Shown in pieces: positions 34,364 through 43,596 of a DNA stretch of 64,000 nt. The stretch spans positions 1-64,000 of the forward strand of contig NZ_QYTW02000016.1 in NCBI RefSeq assembly GCF_003605405.2, written 5' to 3'. A program made the position numbers and the translations under genes. Source of the stretch: Siminovitchia terrae. Its GTDB lineage: Bacteria > Bacillota > Bacilli > Bacillales > Bacillaceae_C. The notes beneath the pieces were generated by a model. The model did not search any database. It saw only the letters and a program-made list of their open reading frames with translations, and was not told the origin of the DNA. The stretch's first letter is position 1, and each line of letters starts with the position of its first letter.

Positions 34364-36019
34364 TTACCTTTGCTGGAGCGATTCCCTTTCAATCGTTTCT
34401 TGTTTTCGGAAGAAAGACTCCCTTGCGCTTGCTTCATCTGGGAAAAAGGAGGAAGCGCCAATTTTTTCATATAAGCCGCTTTTCTTGAACAACTCGATTC
34501 CCCAATCCGGTAGGCCTGAAATAAGTACTGTGCTGCCGGCATTTTTGATACTATCAATAACCAGCGCCAGCTTATCTTCCCCAGTTGCATCGATCATCGT
34601 TACATGCTGCATGTCGAGCAGGATCACCCGAGGCATTCTCCTGATGGAAGCCATGAGGGAATGTTCGAAGCTCTGTGCAGTTCCGAAAAATAGCGGTCCC
34701 CTAATAGTGAACTTCTTAATTTGAAAATGGGCTGTCAAATCCAAGGATTCCTGCCGTTTCCTTTGGATGTCGACCGGATCGTCGATTTGAAGTTGCTCGC
34801 TCTTCTTTTTTACAAAAGACAAGACTGCGAGCAAGAGGCCGACTTGAACAGCAACCGTTAAGTTGATGAATACGGTCAGAAGAAACGTTACGGCAAGAAC
34901 CAACGAGTCGCTTGTCCTCAACTGCAATACTTGCTTAAATGATTTGTACCCACTCATATTCCACGCAACAAGCATGAGAAGCGGTGCCATGGCTGCGAGT
35001 GGAATATAGGAAGCATAGGGTGCAAATAGAAGCAGTGTCAAAAGTACAAACACACTGTGAATGACCCCGGATAGCGGGCTTACCGCGCCGGATTTGATGT
35101 TTGTTGCTGTACGTGCGATTGCTCCCGTGGCAGGAATTCCTCCGAACAATGGTGCAACGATGTTAGCGATCCCTTGTCCAAACAATTCACGGTTGGATTT
35201 GTGCCTGTCTCCCGTCATCCCATCTGCAACAACCGCGGATAGCAGTGATTCAATCGCTCCCAGAGCAGCAATAATCAACGCGGGAGTGAATAATGTAGCA
35301 ATCTTTGCTAACGTAATTTCTGGAAGCTGAAGCTTCGGAAGAGATTGCGGAATGCCTCCATAAGCCGTGCCAACTGTTGCCACCTGTCCTGGAAAAAGAA
35401 GAGCCGCACATATGGTGGGAATGATTAAGCCCACAAGCAACACGGGAACACGCGGGAAAAATCTTGGCACGAAAATAATGACGAGGAGACCAATGACAGC
35501 TATCAAAATGCTGTATCCGTTTGTTTCCCCAAAATGACTGATAAACTCCAGCATATTTTGGTGGAAATACTCATGACTTTCCAAGTCTAAACCGAAAAAG
35601 TTGCCTAGTTGTCCAGTGAAAATGATCACAGCGATACCCGTTGTAAAGCCGATTGTAACAGATCTTGGAATGAAATGAACCAGACTTCCGAGTTTTAAAA
35701 AACTCATAGCAACAAGCATGACCCCGGCCATCAAGCCAGCGATCAACAGATCTTCGTAACCATATTGAAGTACTACGGCAAGCAAAATCGGAATGAAAGC
35801 TCCCGTAGGACCCGCGATTTGATAGCGGGAGCCACCGAGCAAAGATACAATCAATCCGGCAATAATTGTCGTGTAAATGCCGTATTCAGGCTTGACGCCG
35901 GAAGCCATGGCAAAAGCCATCCCAAGAGGAATGGCCACGATACCGACAGTGATTCCGGAAATGAAATCTTTTCGGAGGCTTGCAGGCTGGTAATCGCGAA
36001 ATCGATCATCAGCAAACAA
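34364..36019 (-). CDS. SulP-family anion transporter with STAS domain
   Basis: This 551-residue SulP transporter would carry sulfate, bicarbonate or another anion, with Na+ or H+. About 11-12 hydrophobic segments fill residues 15-410, including AIPLGMAFAMASGVKPEYGIYTTI near the start. A cytoplasmic STAS domain follows (about 430-535) with VILLDMQHVTMIDATGEDKL. The start is TTG with AGAGGTG upstream; MFADDRFRDYQP agrees with family N-termini. It is monocistronic between repeats and the aminotransferase gene. Substrate cannot be determined from sequence. Confidence 0.92.
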   Translation of the reverse strand: MFADDRFRDYQPASLRKDFISGITVGIVAIPLGMAFAMASGVKPEYGIYTTIIAGLIVSLLGGSRYQIAGPTGAFIPILLAVVLQYGYEDLLIAGLMAGVMLVAMSFLKLGSLVHFIPRSVTIGFTTGIAVIIFTGQLGNFFGLDLESHEYFHQNMLEFISHFGETNGYSILIAVIGLLVIIFVPRFFPRVPVLLVGLIIPTICAALLFPGQVATVGTAYGGIPQSLPKLQLPEITLAKIATLFTPALIIAALGAIESLLSAVVADGMTGDRHKSNRELFGQGIANIVAPLFGGIPATGAIARTATNIKSGAVSPLSGVIHSVFVLLTLLLFAPYASYIPLAAMAPLLMLVAWNMSGYKSFKQVLQLRTSDSLVLAVTFLLTVFINLTVAVQVGLLLAVLSFVKKKSEQLQIDDPVDIQRKRQESLDLTAHFQIKKFTIRGPLFFGTAQSFEHSLMASIRRMPRVILLDMQHVTMIDATGEDKLALVIDSIKNAGSTVLISGLPDWGIELFKKSGLYEKIGASSFFPDEASARESFFRKQETIERESLQQR

Positions 36020-36165
36020 ACAGCAACACCTCTATTGATATTTTCCTTAAAACGAAAGAAAAAATGAATGGAATTTGTATATCTAACTTTACTATACTCC
36101 TATATAACAGGGAAATCAATGGAAGTTTTTTATAAACATACAGTTTGCTGAATAAATCAATGGCG

Positions 36166-36361
36166 TTTAACTTCATTCAGCAGAAATCTCGCATTTCAGT
36201 AAGTGGTGAGATGAATGCCTATTGGTATTCCATTCAGCGGGGGTTCAAACCCCGGCTGAATAAAATCAAAGCCTCCGACGGATGCTACAGATTTTCAGAG
36301 GAAATTAATCAAGCGGATCTTGATAAAATCTGGGCGCAAATACGCCAAGGCGCAATTTGAT
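36166..36361 (+). mobile_element. Structured ~190-bp repeat, copy 3
   Basis: Same ends and orientation as the other copies, with more substitutions (CTCGCATTTCAG for CTCCCACTTCTG, AATCAAGCGGATCTTGAT in the third hairpin, CGCAATTTGAT at the end). It is inserted between the SulP promoter region and the sspO-like gene. It is the most diverged copy in the third stem and so perhaps older. Confidence 0.83.
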
Positions 36362-36368
36362 ACGATGT

Positions 36369-36398
36369 CTTGGAAGCGAAGAAGGGCTCGCTTCCAAG
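36369..36398. terminator. Hairpin behind sspO-like gene
   Basis: CTTGGAAGCGA pairs perfectly with TCGCTTCCAAG (36369-36379 and 36388-36398). It lies immediately downstream of the minus-strand spore gene; the T-run ATTTTT follows only in the plus direction. It may act as a stabilising or terminating stem for sspO. Confidence 0.6.
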
Positions 36399-36402
36399 AT
36401 TT

Positions 36403-36540
36403 TTACTGATTCTTCTTTCTTTTTTTGTTGTTGAGCCTTTGTGCTGCAGTTAATGGCTCAGTTGGATCAATCTTTGCTCCAAAATTTTGCTTTGTTTCCG
36501 GGTTCATGCCTTCGATGTTGCTTTGTGTTCTTTTTGCCAT
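36403..36540 (-). CDS. sspO: Small acid-soluble spore protein, SspO-like
   Basis: A 45-residue protein that begins MAKRTQSNIEGMNPETKQNF and ends LTAAQRLNNKKRKKNQ. The GMN near residue 11 and the basic LTxAQRxNNKKRKxNQ tail match the minor SASP SspO (CotK) of Bacillus, with a slightly shorter middle. Such proteins are made late in the forespore. The ATG follows TTGGAGGTGATTGGG, and a sigma-G-like promoter lies 20-49 bp upstream. In B. subtilis sspO lies beside aconitase and sspP; here it stands alone next to a mobile repeat. It proves a spore-forming host. Confidence 0.85.
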   Translation of the reverse strand: MAKRTQSNIEGMNPETKQNFGAKIDPTEPLTAAQRLNNKKRKKNQ

Positions 36541-36559
36541 CCCAATCACCTCCAATAAG

Positions 36560-36589
36560 TATTTTGTCTTTGTCTTGGGCGAATATTCA
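36560..36589 (-). promoter_or_regulatory. Sigma-G-type promoter of sspO
   Basis: On the minus strand TGAATA (36589-36584), 17 bases, then CAAAATA (36566-36560) agrees well with forespore sigma-G promoters (TGAATA / CATAMTA). The distance to the ATG at 36540 is 20 bp. Confidence 0.7.
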
Positions 36590-36754
36590 GTTCGTGGAAA
36601 AGCTAGGTAAAAGTTTCATGTGTCTTTCATTTATGTTTTCAATAATATCCAAGCATGTGAACCATTCATTTTTATAGAGATTGATCATAAAATTGTAAAA
36701 GTCCAATAGTAAAGTAATAGTATGTAAGCGTTTAGATTGATATAATTGATGCAT
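36587..36754 (-). CDS. Hypothetical small protein
   Basis: A 55-codon frame beginning MHQLYQSKRLHTITLLLDFY with AAAGGGGG ten bases before its ATG. The product would be a largely helical, Phe/Tyr/Asn-rich polypeptide (FYNFMINLYKNEWF). It resembles Spo0E-type small regulators in size only; the SQxLD signature is absent. It overlaps the sspO promoter by three bases and the presumed promoter region of the aldehyde dehydrogenase gene, which speaks against it. Low confidence. Confidence 0.3.
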   Translation of the reverse strand: MHQLYQSKRLHTITLLLDFYNFMINLYKNEWFTCLDIIENINERHMKLLPSFSTN

Positions 36755-36808
36755 AATGGCAAGCCCCCTTTGATTCACACAGAATGAAAGAATGGAGGAG
36801 TCAGACGA

Positions 36809-38290
36809 ATGGAGAGATATGTAAACTATATTAATGGGGAATGGGTTCCTTCCGAATCAGGTGAATTCATCAAGAATACGAATCCGGTGAACGGTGAGGT
36901 GCTTGGCGAGGTGACTGTTTCCACCGCTAAAGATGTAGACCGTGCGGTTCAAGCAGCCAAGGAAGCGCAAAAAAAATGGGCGCTGGTACCGGCTCCCGAA
37001 CGTGCAGATGTTTTATATGAAGTGGCGTATTTGCTTAAAGAGCGCAAGGAGCAATTAGCTCAGGTTTTGACAAAGGAGATGGGGAAAGTCATATCTGAGG
37101 CACGGGGTGAGGTGCAGGAAGCGATCGATATGGCTTATTATATGGCAGGGGAAGGCCGCCGTCTATTCGGAGAAACAGTTCCGTCCGAGTTACGGGACAA
37201 GTTTGCCATGAGTGTCCGTGTACCTGTGGGTGTCGCAGGATTGATCACGCCTTGGAACTTCCCAATCGCCATTGCTTCATGGAAGTCCCTTCCTGCATTG
37301 GTTGCCGGTAATGCGGTCGTTTGGAAACCTGCATCCGAAACGCCATTTTTGGCAGCAGAATTTGTGAAAATCTATGAAGAAGCCGGGCTTCCGAAAGGGC
37401 TGCTCAATCTTGTATATGGTTCCGGAAGCGTTGTAGGAAATGCGATTGTGGAGCATCCGGAGATCGACCTCGTTTCATTTACAGGTTCTAATGAAGTTGG
37501 TGCCAAAATCAACGGCCGCGCTGGTGAACTGCTAAAGCGTACTTCACTTGAAATGGGCGGAAAAAATGCCGTTACTGTATTAGAGGATGCCGATCTGGAT
37601 CTAGCCGCGGATGGAATCGTATGGAGCGCCTTTGGTACGTCCGGACAAAGATGTACTGCTTGCAGTCGTGTCATCGTCCAGGAATCTGTCAAAGAAGCAC
37701 TGGAACAGAAGGTCCTCCAGAAGATGAAAACACTGAAGCTTGGTGATGGTTTGGATGAGTCAGTTGATGTGGGGCCTGTCATTAACCGTTCCGCTTTGGA
37801 AAAAATTCACGAATACGTGAAAATTGGGAAAGAAGAGGGAGCGAAGCTCCTGGCAGGCGGGGAGTTCGCCACCGAAAGTGGATTGGATAAAGGGAACTTC
37901 TATCAGCCTACTCTATTCACGGATGTCAAATCTGATATGCGGATAGGCCAGGAAGAAATTTTCGGACCAGTTGTATCATTCATTCCGGTAAAAGATCTGG
38001 ATGAAGCCATTGAAGTGAATAATAGTGTGAAGTTTGGGCTGTCCAGTTCTATTTTTACAGCTGATGTAAACAAAGTTTTCCGCGCTATGCGCGATTTCGA
38101 TACAGGTATCGTTTATGTGAATGCAGGTACCACAGGTGCAGAAATTCACCTGCCGTTCGGAGGAACGAAAGGAACAGGTAACGGTCACCGCGATTCCGGG
38201 GTTGCATCACTTGATGTGTTCACTGAATGGAGATCAGTCTACGTGGATTACAGCGGAAAAATTCAGCGAGCGCAAATTGATAATTATTGA
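36809..38290 (+). CDS. NAD(P)-dependent aldehyde dehydrogenase
   Basis: This 493-residue enzyme would oxidise an aldehyde or semialdehyde to the acid. The fold is complete: [18 protein letters not shown] with the catalytic Asn, [15 protein letters not shown], general-base Glu in LEMGGKNA, nucleophile Cys in GQRCTACSR, and EEIFGPVV. The C-terminal [19 protein letters not shown] and [20 protein letters not shown] are typical of a Bacillus subgroup close to semialdehyde dehydrogenases. ATG follows AATGGAGGAGTCAGACGA. It might complete the omega-aminotransferase route encoded at 32557. A near-cre (ATGTAAGCGTTTAGA, one mismatch) lies about 75 bp upstream. Confidence 0.9.
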   Translation: MERYVNYINGEWVPSESGEFIKNTNPVNGEVLGEVTVSTAKDVDRAVQAAKEAQKKWALVPAPERADVLYEVAYLLKERKEQLAQVLTKEMGKVISEARGEVQEAIDMAYYMAGEGRRLFGETVPSELRDKFAMSVRVPVGVAGLITPWNFPIAIASWKSLPALVAGNAVVWKPASETPFLAAEFVKIYEEAGLPKGLLNLVYGSGSVVGNAIVEHPEIDLVSFTGSNEVGAKINGRAGELLKRTSLEMGGKNAVTVLEDADLDLAADGIVWSAFGTSGQRCTACSRVIVQESVKEALEQKVLQKMKTLKLGDGLDESVDVGPVINRSALEKIHEYVKIGKEEGAKLLAGGEFATESGLDKGNFYQPTLFTDVKSDMRIGQEEIFGPVVSFIPVKDLDEAIEVNNSVKFGLSSSIFTADVNKVFRAMRDFDTGIVYVNAGTTGAEIHLPFGGTKGTGNGHRDSGVASLDVFTEWRSVYVDYSGKIQRAQIDNY

Positions 38291-38526
38291 TAGAGGCGTC
38301 TCTGATGGATAACGCACCGTTTTTTCTGCTTTTACCATCACATAAATGAGGCATATCCTGCCAGCTCAAGGGTTCGTTTCGTTTGACCCCTGATACTATC
38401 AAGTTTTTTTCTCATAATTGTCATGGCTAAGGTGATTCCTGGAAAAAGAGGTCACTCAAAAATAGTTTGTTTTTGGGCCTGGCGAATGTGGGGTCGAAAT
38501 TGAAAACGGAGATAAAAATATTAGAA

Positions 38527-38566
38527 AAACTGCCTTTTTTCGATCGTTATTGAAAAAAGGCAGTTT
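38527..38566. terminator. Bidirectional-looking terminator hairpin
   Basis: AAACTGCCTTTTTTC pairs perfectly with GAAAAAAGGCAGTTT (38527-38541 and 38552-38566). T-rich tails are present on both strands. It lies about 240 bp behind the aldehyde dehydrogenase gene. Confidence 0.7.
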
Positions 38567-38579
38567 GTTCTATGACTGC

Positions 38580-38646
38580 TTTAACTTCATTCAGCATTCA
38601 TCTCACCACTTACAGAAGTGGGAGACTTCTGCTGAATGAAGTTAAA
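38580..38646 (-). mobile_element. 67-bp left-end fragment of the structured repeat
   Basis: Positions 38594-38646 are the reverse complement of the first 53 bases of copy 2 (GCATTCATCTCACCACTTAC ... GAAGTTAAA). They are preceded by TTTAACTTCATTCA, so the piece is bounded by the perfect inverted repeat TTTAACTTCATTCAGC/GCTGAATGAAGTTAAA. It contains only the left hairpin and is the only copy in the opposite orientation. It directly follows a terminator hairpin. Confidence 0.85.
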
Positions 38647-39063
38647 TCGATTTATTGATGTTATTGCCAAATAAAGTCGAATTTAGTAATATTTAAGTTA
38701 CAGTTTTTTCAGAATAGAGATTTTGTTATGGGTAATTTCGCATATTTGGTCAATAAAAGCAGGATGGCTTTTGGAGTATACTTTCGGATATAGAAGTGAA
38801 GGTGCTTTACTAATAAACCTAGTTTTTACGGTCTTTATATTCAGAAGATTTATTCTTAGACAGCTATTCTACTTGTCTCGTTTTACGGGATAAAATCCTA
38901 TCATCATGTCATGTTTGTCAGAAAATTCACCAATATTTTCGTCTTTTAGTAATCTTATACTTATTGAGAAAATAGTTTAGAAGAAAAGATACCCATGAAA
39001 GGTCTCTGTTTATCTGGAATATTCTGAAAATATTATGTAAAGTCAACAGGAGGTATCTTTTCA

Positions 39064-40629
39064 GTGAAAAAGACATGGAAAGTTTTATTTCTTTTAGCTG
39101 CTGCATTTTCATTGGTGATGGCCGGATGCGGCAACAGTTCGTCAGATAAAGATAAAAAGAAAAAGGAAACAGCGTCGGAAATGCGCGTCGCCCTTACTGG
39201 TCAGCCGCCTACGATTGATCCGATGATGACACCGGGAGCATCGACCAAACAAGTAGCAAGACATATCTTCGAACAGCTCCTTACATTAAATTCTAATTTT
39301 GAGCCTGTCCCTATGCTTGCGGATTCCGTAGATAAAAGTGACGATGGAAAAACATATACTTTTAACCTCCGTAAGGGCATTAAGTTCCATAATGGTGAAG
39401 AAATGACTGCAGATGATGTTGTGGCATCAATGAATCGCTGGATTGAACAATCCTCGGTTGCAAAAGCGACTTTTGGAGATTCGCAATTTGAAAAAGTTGA
39501 TGATTATACAGTTGAATTGAAACTGGATGAACCGACATTAGATACGTTGGAAGTTATTGCTTCACCAAAACAATTTTCTGCGATTATGCCAAAAGAGGTT
39601 ATCGAAAAAGCAGGTAAGGATGGAGCGAAGGAATACATAGGAACTGGACCTTTTAAATTTTCAGAATGGTCACAAGATCAATTCATTCATTTGACTAAAT
39701 TTGAAGATTACAGTTCTTTGGATACTGAGGCTGATGGTCTTTCTGGAAAAAAAGAAGCACTTGTTGATGACCTGTATTTTGATATTGTGACAGATCCAGC
39801 AACTAGATTGGCTGGTTTACAAACCGGTCAATATGACGTTTCGCTTTCGGTATCAAATGATAACTATGAGCAAGTACTTGGTGATGAATCTTTAAACACT
39901 TATAAAGACCTATATGGCAATATAACGCTTGTATACAACAAAGAAAAAGGCCCTTTCACAGATTTTAAATTGAGGGAAGCTGTAAATACAGCGATCAATT
40001 CAGAAGAGGTTATGCTAGCAGTATTTGGTCACTCCGACCTTTACGAAATTGATGCGGGCTATATGAATAAAGCACAAACAAACTGGTACAACGATAGCGG
40101 TAAAGACGTATACAACCAAGGTGATACAGCTAAAGCCAAAGAAATGTTGAAAAAAGCCGGCTATAACGGCGAGGAAGTACGGCTGATGGTCACACGCGAT
40201 TACGATTACCAATATAATGCAGCGGTTGTATTGCAGGACCAGCTGAAAGCGATTGGGATAAATGTAAAACTAGAAGTGTATGACTGGGGAACTTTGTTAG
40301 AGCGTGAAAATGATCCAAACAATTGGGATTTACTCGTCATCGGTTTCTCAACAGTTACCACACCTTCCCAAGTTTTATATTTGACCAATAACCAACATGG
40401 ATTTACAAATGATAAAAAAATAGCAGAACTGCTTGATAGCATCAAGACATCCAACGATCAGGAGAAGGCTAAAGCCTTATTTAAGGAACTGCAGGATTAT
40501 GGCTGGCATAAATATCTTCCTGTTTCCAATATAGGTTTCCATTATGATTTTATTACCACATTAGATAAGGTTGACGGCTTCACAGTCTTTGATGGTCCAG
40601 TTCTCTGGAATACAAGTGTGTCGAAATAA
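39064..40629 (+). CDS. Family-5 ABC substrate-binding lipoprotein
   Basis: This extracellular solute-binding protein of the peptide/nickel type (521 residues) has a lipoprotein signal peptide with lipobox LVMAGC (Cys21). The mature part begins MRVALTGQPPTIDPMMTPGA and carries the family block FNLRKGIKFHNGEEMTADDV and the later IGTGPFKFSEW. GTG 39064 follows AGGAGGTATCTTTTCA. It has no permease beside it; the matching DppBCDF genes lie 10 kb downstream, and a paralogue sits at 54996. It precedes an amidohydrolase gene, with a hairpin between them. Ligand: probably a peptide or amide-containing compound. Confidence 0.9.
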   Translation: MKKTWKVLFLLAAAFSLVMAGCGNSSSDKDKKKKETASEMRVALTGQPPTIDPMMTPGASTKQVARHIFEQLLTLNSNFEPVPMLADSVDKSDDGKTYTFNLRKGIKFHNGEEMTADDVVASMNRWIEQSSVAKATFGDSQFEKVDDYTVELKLDEPTLDTLEVIASPKQFSAIMPKEVIEKAGKDGAKEYIGTGPFKFSEWSQDQFIHLTKFEDYSSLDTEADGLSGKKEALVDDLYFDIVTDPATRLAGLQTGQYDVSLSVSNDNYEQVLGDESLNTYKDLYGNITLVYNKEKGPFTDFKLREAVNTAINSEEVMLAVFGHSDLYEIDAGYMNKAQTNWYNDSGKDVYNQGDTAKAKEMLKKAGYNGEEVRLMVTRDYDYQYNAAVVLQDQLKAIGINVKLEVYDWGTLLERENDPNNWDLLVIGFSTVTTPSQVLYLTNNQHGFTNDKKIAELLDSIKTSNDQEKAKALFKELQDYGWHKYLPVSNIGFHYDFITTLDKVDGFTVFDGPVLWNTSVSK

Positions 40630-40638
40630 CTCATCACA

Positions 40639-40672
40639 AGAGTTGTCTTTCTTCTAGAGACAACTCTTTCAA
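40639..40672 (+). terminator. Intercistronic hairpin after the binding-protein gene
   Basis: AGAGTTGTCT pairs with AGACAACTCT (40639-40648 and 40658-40667), followed by TTCAAGTT. The weak T-tract suggests partial termination or 3'-end protection, which would make the binding protein more abundant than the downstream enzyme. Confidence 0.6.
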
Positions 40673-40700
40673 GTTAATTTTTCAATGAAGGAGAGTCAAA

Positions 40701-41954
40701 ATGACATATAAATTGATAAAGAACGGAAATTTGATGGACGTCAATGGTGGAACAACAGTTGAAAATGCAGCTGTATTACTGCAAGACAATACAATTGTGG
40801 GTGTTGGACCGATTGGTCAAATTAAGCAAGTCGATGATGCTGAAGTAATTGATGCTGATGGGGGATACATTCTTCCGGGATTCTTTGATTCGCATCTTCA
40901 TTTAACTTTTCAAGTGGGGAGCATGCAGGAGAAGATACTTACACCATTTTCAATGAAATTCTATAAATCAATCTCGTTTATGCGTAAAACATTGGACGCT
41001 GGTATTACTTCTGTTCGAGATGCAGGAGGAGCTGATGCCGGCCTTAAAGCTGCCGTTGAACAGGGACTTGTGGCAGGTCCTCGTATGCAAATTAGTATCA
41101 ATGCTTTGACAACAACAAGTGGGCATGGCGACTCATGGAACTTATCCGGCATTGACACGACTACACCTAGCTATCCTGGAATGCCAAGCGGTATTTGCGA
41201 TGGTACGGAAGAGGTTCGCAAAAAAGTCCGTGAAATCTTCCGTGCAGGGGCTGAGGTTGTCAAGGTGCATGCGTCTGGCGGGGTGTTAAGCCCAACGGAT
41301 CATCCTGAATTTACGCAGTTTTCGCAAGAGGAACTAGAAGTGATTGTTCAGGAAGCACGCTTCAGAAAGAATTTGAAGGTCATGGCTCATGCACAGGGGG
41401 CAGAATCCATTAAAAATGCGGTTAAGGCAGGTATTCATTCAATAGAACACGGTATCTTCTTGGATGATGAAACGATTGAATTGATGCTAGAAAATGGTAC
41501 CTATTTGGTTCCGACACTGCTTGCGCCTGTTTCAGTTTTGGAAACTCCTAACTTGCCAGACTATGCAATGAAGAAAGCAAGCGAAGTAGCAGATATTCAT
41601 CGAGAAAGCATAGCGAAAGCACACAAAGCAGGAGTTAAAATTGCGATGGGAACTGATGCCGGGTGTTTCCCGCATGGTACAAATCTAAGAGAGTTGGAAT
41701 TGCTGTGTGACATTGGAATGACTCCTATGGAGGCTATTCTTTCAGCTACAAAAGTTAGTTCGGAACTTTTGGGATGGGAAGATCGCCTAGGCTCAATAGA
41801 AGCAGGAAAATTAGCTGATGTCATAATTGTAAAAGAAAATCCACTTACAAATATTAAAGCCCTACAAAATACAGACAACATACAGGTTGTTATCAAGGAT
41901 GGCATTATACAAAAGGATATAAGAGTTGGTTCTGCTATTGTAACTTCAAATTAA
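40701..41954 (+). CDS. Metal-dependent amidohydrolase (imidazolonepropionase/prolidase-like)
   Basis: A 417-residue amidohydrolase-superfamily enzyme with a two-part beta-sandwich and barrel. Metal ligands: FDSHLHL (HxH) near residue 62, the likely carbamylated Lys in VVKVHASGG, MAHAQG, SIEHG and the Asp in MGTDAGCFPHG. This pattern is shared by imidazolonepropionase-like proteins and Xaa-Pro or Xaa-Arg dipeptidases (Sgx9260/Cc2672 type). Placed 71 bp behind a peptide-binding lipoprotein gene, a dipeptidase or N-acyl amino-acid hydrolase role is most likely. ATG follows GAAGGAGAGTCAAA. Confidence 0.88.
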   Translation: MTYKLIKNGNLMDVNGGTTVENAAVLLQDNTIVGVGPIGQIKQVDDAEVIDADGGYILPGFFDSHLHLTFQVGSMQEKILTPFSMKFYKSISFMRKTLDAGITSVRDAGGADAGLKAAVEQGLVAGPRMQISINALTTTSGHGDSWNLSGIDTTTPSYPGMPSGICDGTEEVRKKVREIFRAGAEVVKVHASGGVLSPTDHPEFTQFSQEELEVIVQEARFRKNLKVMAHAQGAESIKNAVKAGIHSIEHGIFLDDETIELMLENGTYLVPTLLAPVSVLETPNLPDYAMKKASEVADIHRESIAKAHKAGVKIAMGTDAGCFPHGTNLRELELLCDIGMTPMEAILSATKVSSELLGWEDRLGSIEAGKLADVIIVKENPLTNIKALQNTDNIQVVIKDGIIQKDIRVGSAIVTSN

Positions 41955-42023
41955 AGATTAAAGCCGTTTGTTAATAGTCAGGAACTTCTTAGTATTTTAA
42001 AGGGGTCCTGGCTTTTGACTTGT

Positions 42024-42202
42024 TTTAACTTCATTCAGCAGCAATCTCCCACTTCTGTAAGTGATGAGATGAATGCATTTGGTATTCCATTCAGTGGGGG
42101 TTCAAACCCGGCTGAATAAAGTCAAAGCCTCCGGTGGATGCCACAGATTTTATCGAGCGGAGCTCGATAATCTGGGCGCAAATACGCCAAGGAGCATTTG
42201 AT
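42024..42202 (+). mobile_element. Structured ~190-bp repeat, copy 4
   Basis: Same ends and orientation, 179 bp. It is shorter because the third stem lacks the bulged stretch TTAGAGGAAATT found in other copies, leaving AGATTTTATCGAGC-GGA-GCTCGATAATCT. It lies 70 bp behind the amidohydrolase gene. Confidence 0.85.
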
Positions 42203-42484
42203 GTGTTTCGCATAATGCACAAGTCAAGCACACTAAAAAAGATGGGCAATTTATCTTTTGACTCTAATATTTGCAATTCCTCAAAGGAAAATAGACTTTC
42301 TTGTAGAATATACAAAGTGACTTCCTCCTAACGGATTTTGTGGTTTGTCATTTCAAAATTCTATAAATAAAGGGTGAAGTACTTTTTATGCCTTTGGAAA
42401 GCCTTAGGGATCTTGATGTAGAAAATGTGAAAAATGCTCATTATAAAATAAATGACTAAATTAAATCTTTTAAAATATTTTCTA
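42203..42484. other. Intergenic stretch behind copy 4
   Basis: AT-rich, no gene recognised. A 23-codon frame MPLESLRDLDVENVKNAHYK... at about 42390-42461 has a GGGTGAAG site upstream but no known family; it may be a gene remnant. Confidence 0.3.
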
Positions 42485-42548
42485 ATGTAAGCGTTGACAA
42501 TGAATGTATACTCAGTTTATTATTACTTGTAATACTGGTCCTACCAGT
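42485..42548 (+). promoter_or_regulatory. Promoter with perfect cre and FadR-type operator
   Basis: TTGACA (42494-42499), 18 bases and TATTAT (42518-42523) form a sigma-A promoter. ATGTAAGCGTTGACA (42485-42499) matches the CcpA cre consensus at every defined position and covers the -35 box. ACTGGT-CCT-ACCAGT (42534-42548), a perfect dyad just downstream of the start region, is repeated in the leader of the adjacent GntR-family gene. The arrangement predicts glucose repression plus specific repression. Confidence 0.82.
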
Positions 42549-42619
42549 TGAACAGGTTTTATTTCTCGTTTCTCTTCTATTCTAAAAATAATAGCTTACT
42601 AGTCAGAGAGGAGCACATT

Positions 42620-43585
42620 ATGGGGTTTCTTGTTTACATACCACAAGATATTGAAGAAGAGGGAAAAAAGTACTTAACGGAAAAAGGCTATGAATATAAG
42701 ATTGGGTCCGGCCTATCACAAGAGACGCTTATAAACGAGGTGGAAGAATGTGACGCGATTCTCACCAGATCTAATGCGATGATCAATGAAAGTGTCATCA
42801 AAGCAGGAAAGAAACTTAAAGTGATAGCCAAGTATGGAGTTGGGTTGGATAACATCGATGTTAAGGCAGCAACAGAAAGAGGCATTTACGTAACGAATAC
42901 TCCCGAGGCAAATGCAAATGTTGTAGCGGAACACGTTATGGCGTTTATGCTGGCTCTATCTAAAAATCTACTATCTATGGATAGGGAGCTTCGAAAAGGG
43001 AATTTTGCTTACCGCAGCGAGCGTTTTAGTGTCGATTTGGAAAATAAAACCCTGGGAATTATCGGACTCGGAAGAATAGGACGTTTGGTAGCAAAAAAAG
43101 CACATCATGGCTTTGATATGAAAGTGATCGGATACGACCCATACATATCAACATCAATTCCAGGAATAGAAAAAGTCGATGACTTTGATCAAATATTTAT
43201 AAACTCGGATTTCATTAGCCTCCATCTTCCATTGACTGAGGAGACAAGAGGGATAATTGGCAACAGCCATTTTAAATTAATGAAACCTTCCGCGTACTTC
43301 ATTAATGCAGCAAGAGGCGGTGTCATAAATGAAAGCGTTTTAACAGACGCTCTTGAACAAGGAGAATTTGCAGGAGCTGGAATCGATGTTTTTGAACAGG
43401 AGCCGCCAGACAAAAATAATCCACTTTTTCAACTGGAAAACGTAATTTTAACACCACACAGTGCAGCCTTATCGAAAGAAGGAGCAGGTAGAATGTCGTT
43501 GCATGCGGCGATGCAAGTGGATCAGGTTCTTAAAGGAGAGGAACCCAGTTGGTCTGTAAATAAAGCGTTAAGCAAAAAAGCATAA
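42620..43585 (+). CDS. D-2-hydroxyacid dehydrogenase (SerA-like)
   Basis: A 321-residue NAD-dependent D-isomer-specific 2-hydroxyacid dehydrogenase. The Rossmann motif LGIIGLGRIGRLVAKKA, substrate Arg in NAARGGVINES, Glu in FEQEPPD and catalytic His in LTPHSAALS are all present. No ACT or regulatory domain follows, so it is not a typical biosynthetic SerA. ATG 42620 follows AGAGAGGAGCACATT. It is first in an operon with a FadR-type regulator and an M20 hydrolase and is controlled by the promoter at 42485. Substrate unknown; reduction of a 2-keto acid released by the pathway is possible. Confidence 0.9.
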   Translation: MGFLVYIPQDIEEEGKKYLTEKGYEYKIGSGLSQETLINEVEECDAILTRSNAMINESVIKAGKKLKVIAKYGVGLDNIDVKAATERGIYVTNTPEANANVVAEHVMAFMLALSKNLLSMDRELRKGNFAYRSERFSVDLENKTLGIIGLGRIGRLVAKKAHHGFDMKVIGYDPYISTSIPGIEKVDDFDQIFINSDFISLHLPLTEETRGIIGNSHFKLMKPSAYFINAARGGVINESVLTDALEQGEFAGAGIDVFEQEPPDKNNPLFQLENVILTPHSAALSKEGAGRMSLHAAMQVDQVLKGEEPSWSVNKALSKKA

Positions 43586-43596
43586 AGTTGAGGTTT

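Larger units (their letters stand above)
38291..39063. other. Long intergenic region, mostly without features
   Basis: Apart from the hairpin at 38527-38566 and the repeat fragment at 38580-38646, I see no gene in these 770 bp. The right part is very AT-rich and leads to the binding-protein gene. It is likely to hold that gene's promoter, but I could not assign one with confidence. Confidence 0.5.

Noticed and set aside
36145-36360. Small protein with MNAYWYSIQ and LDKIWAQIRQGA segments
   Set aside because: The same text appears wherever the dispersed repeat occurs; copies 2 and 4 break the frame and the stems, not the codons, are conserved.
36755-36775. Sigma-54 promoter before the aldehyde dehydrogenase (TGGCAAGCCCCCTTTGA)
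   Set aside because: The -12 element lacks the required GC at the correct spacing.
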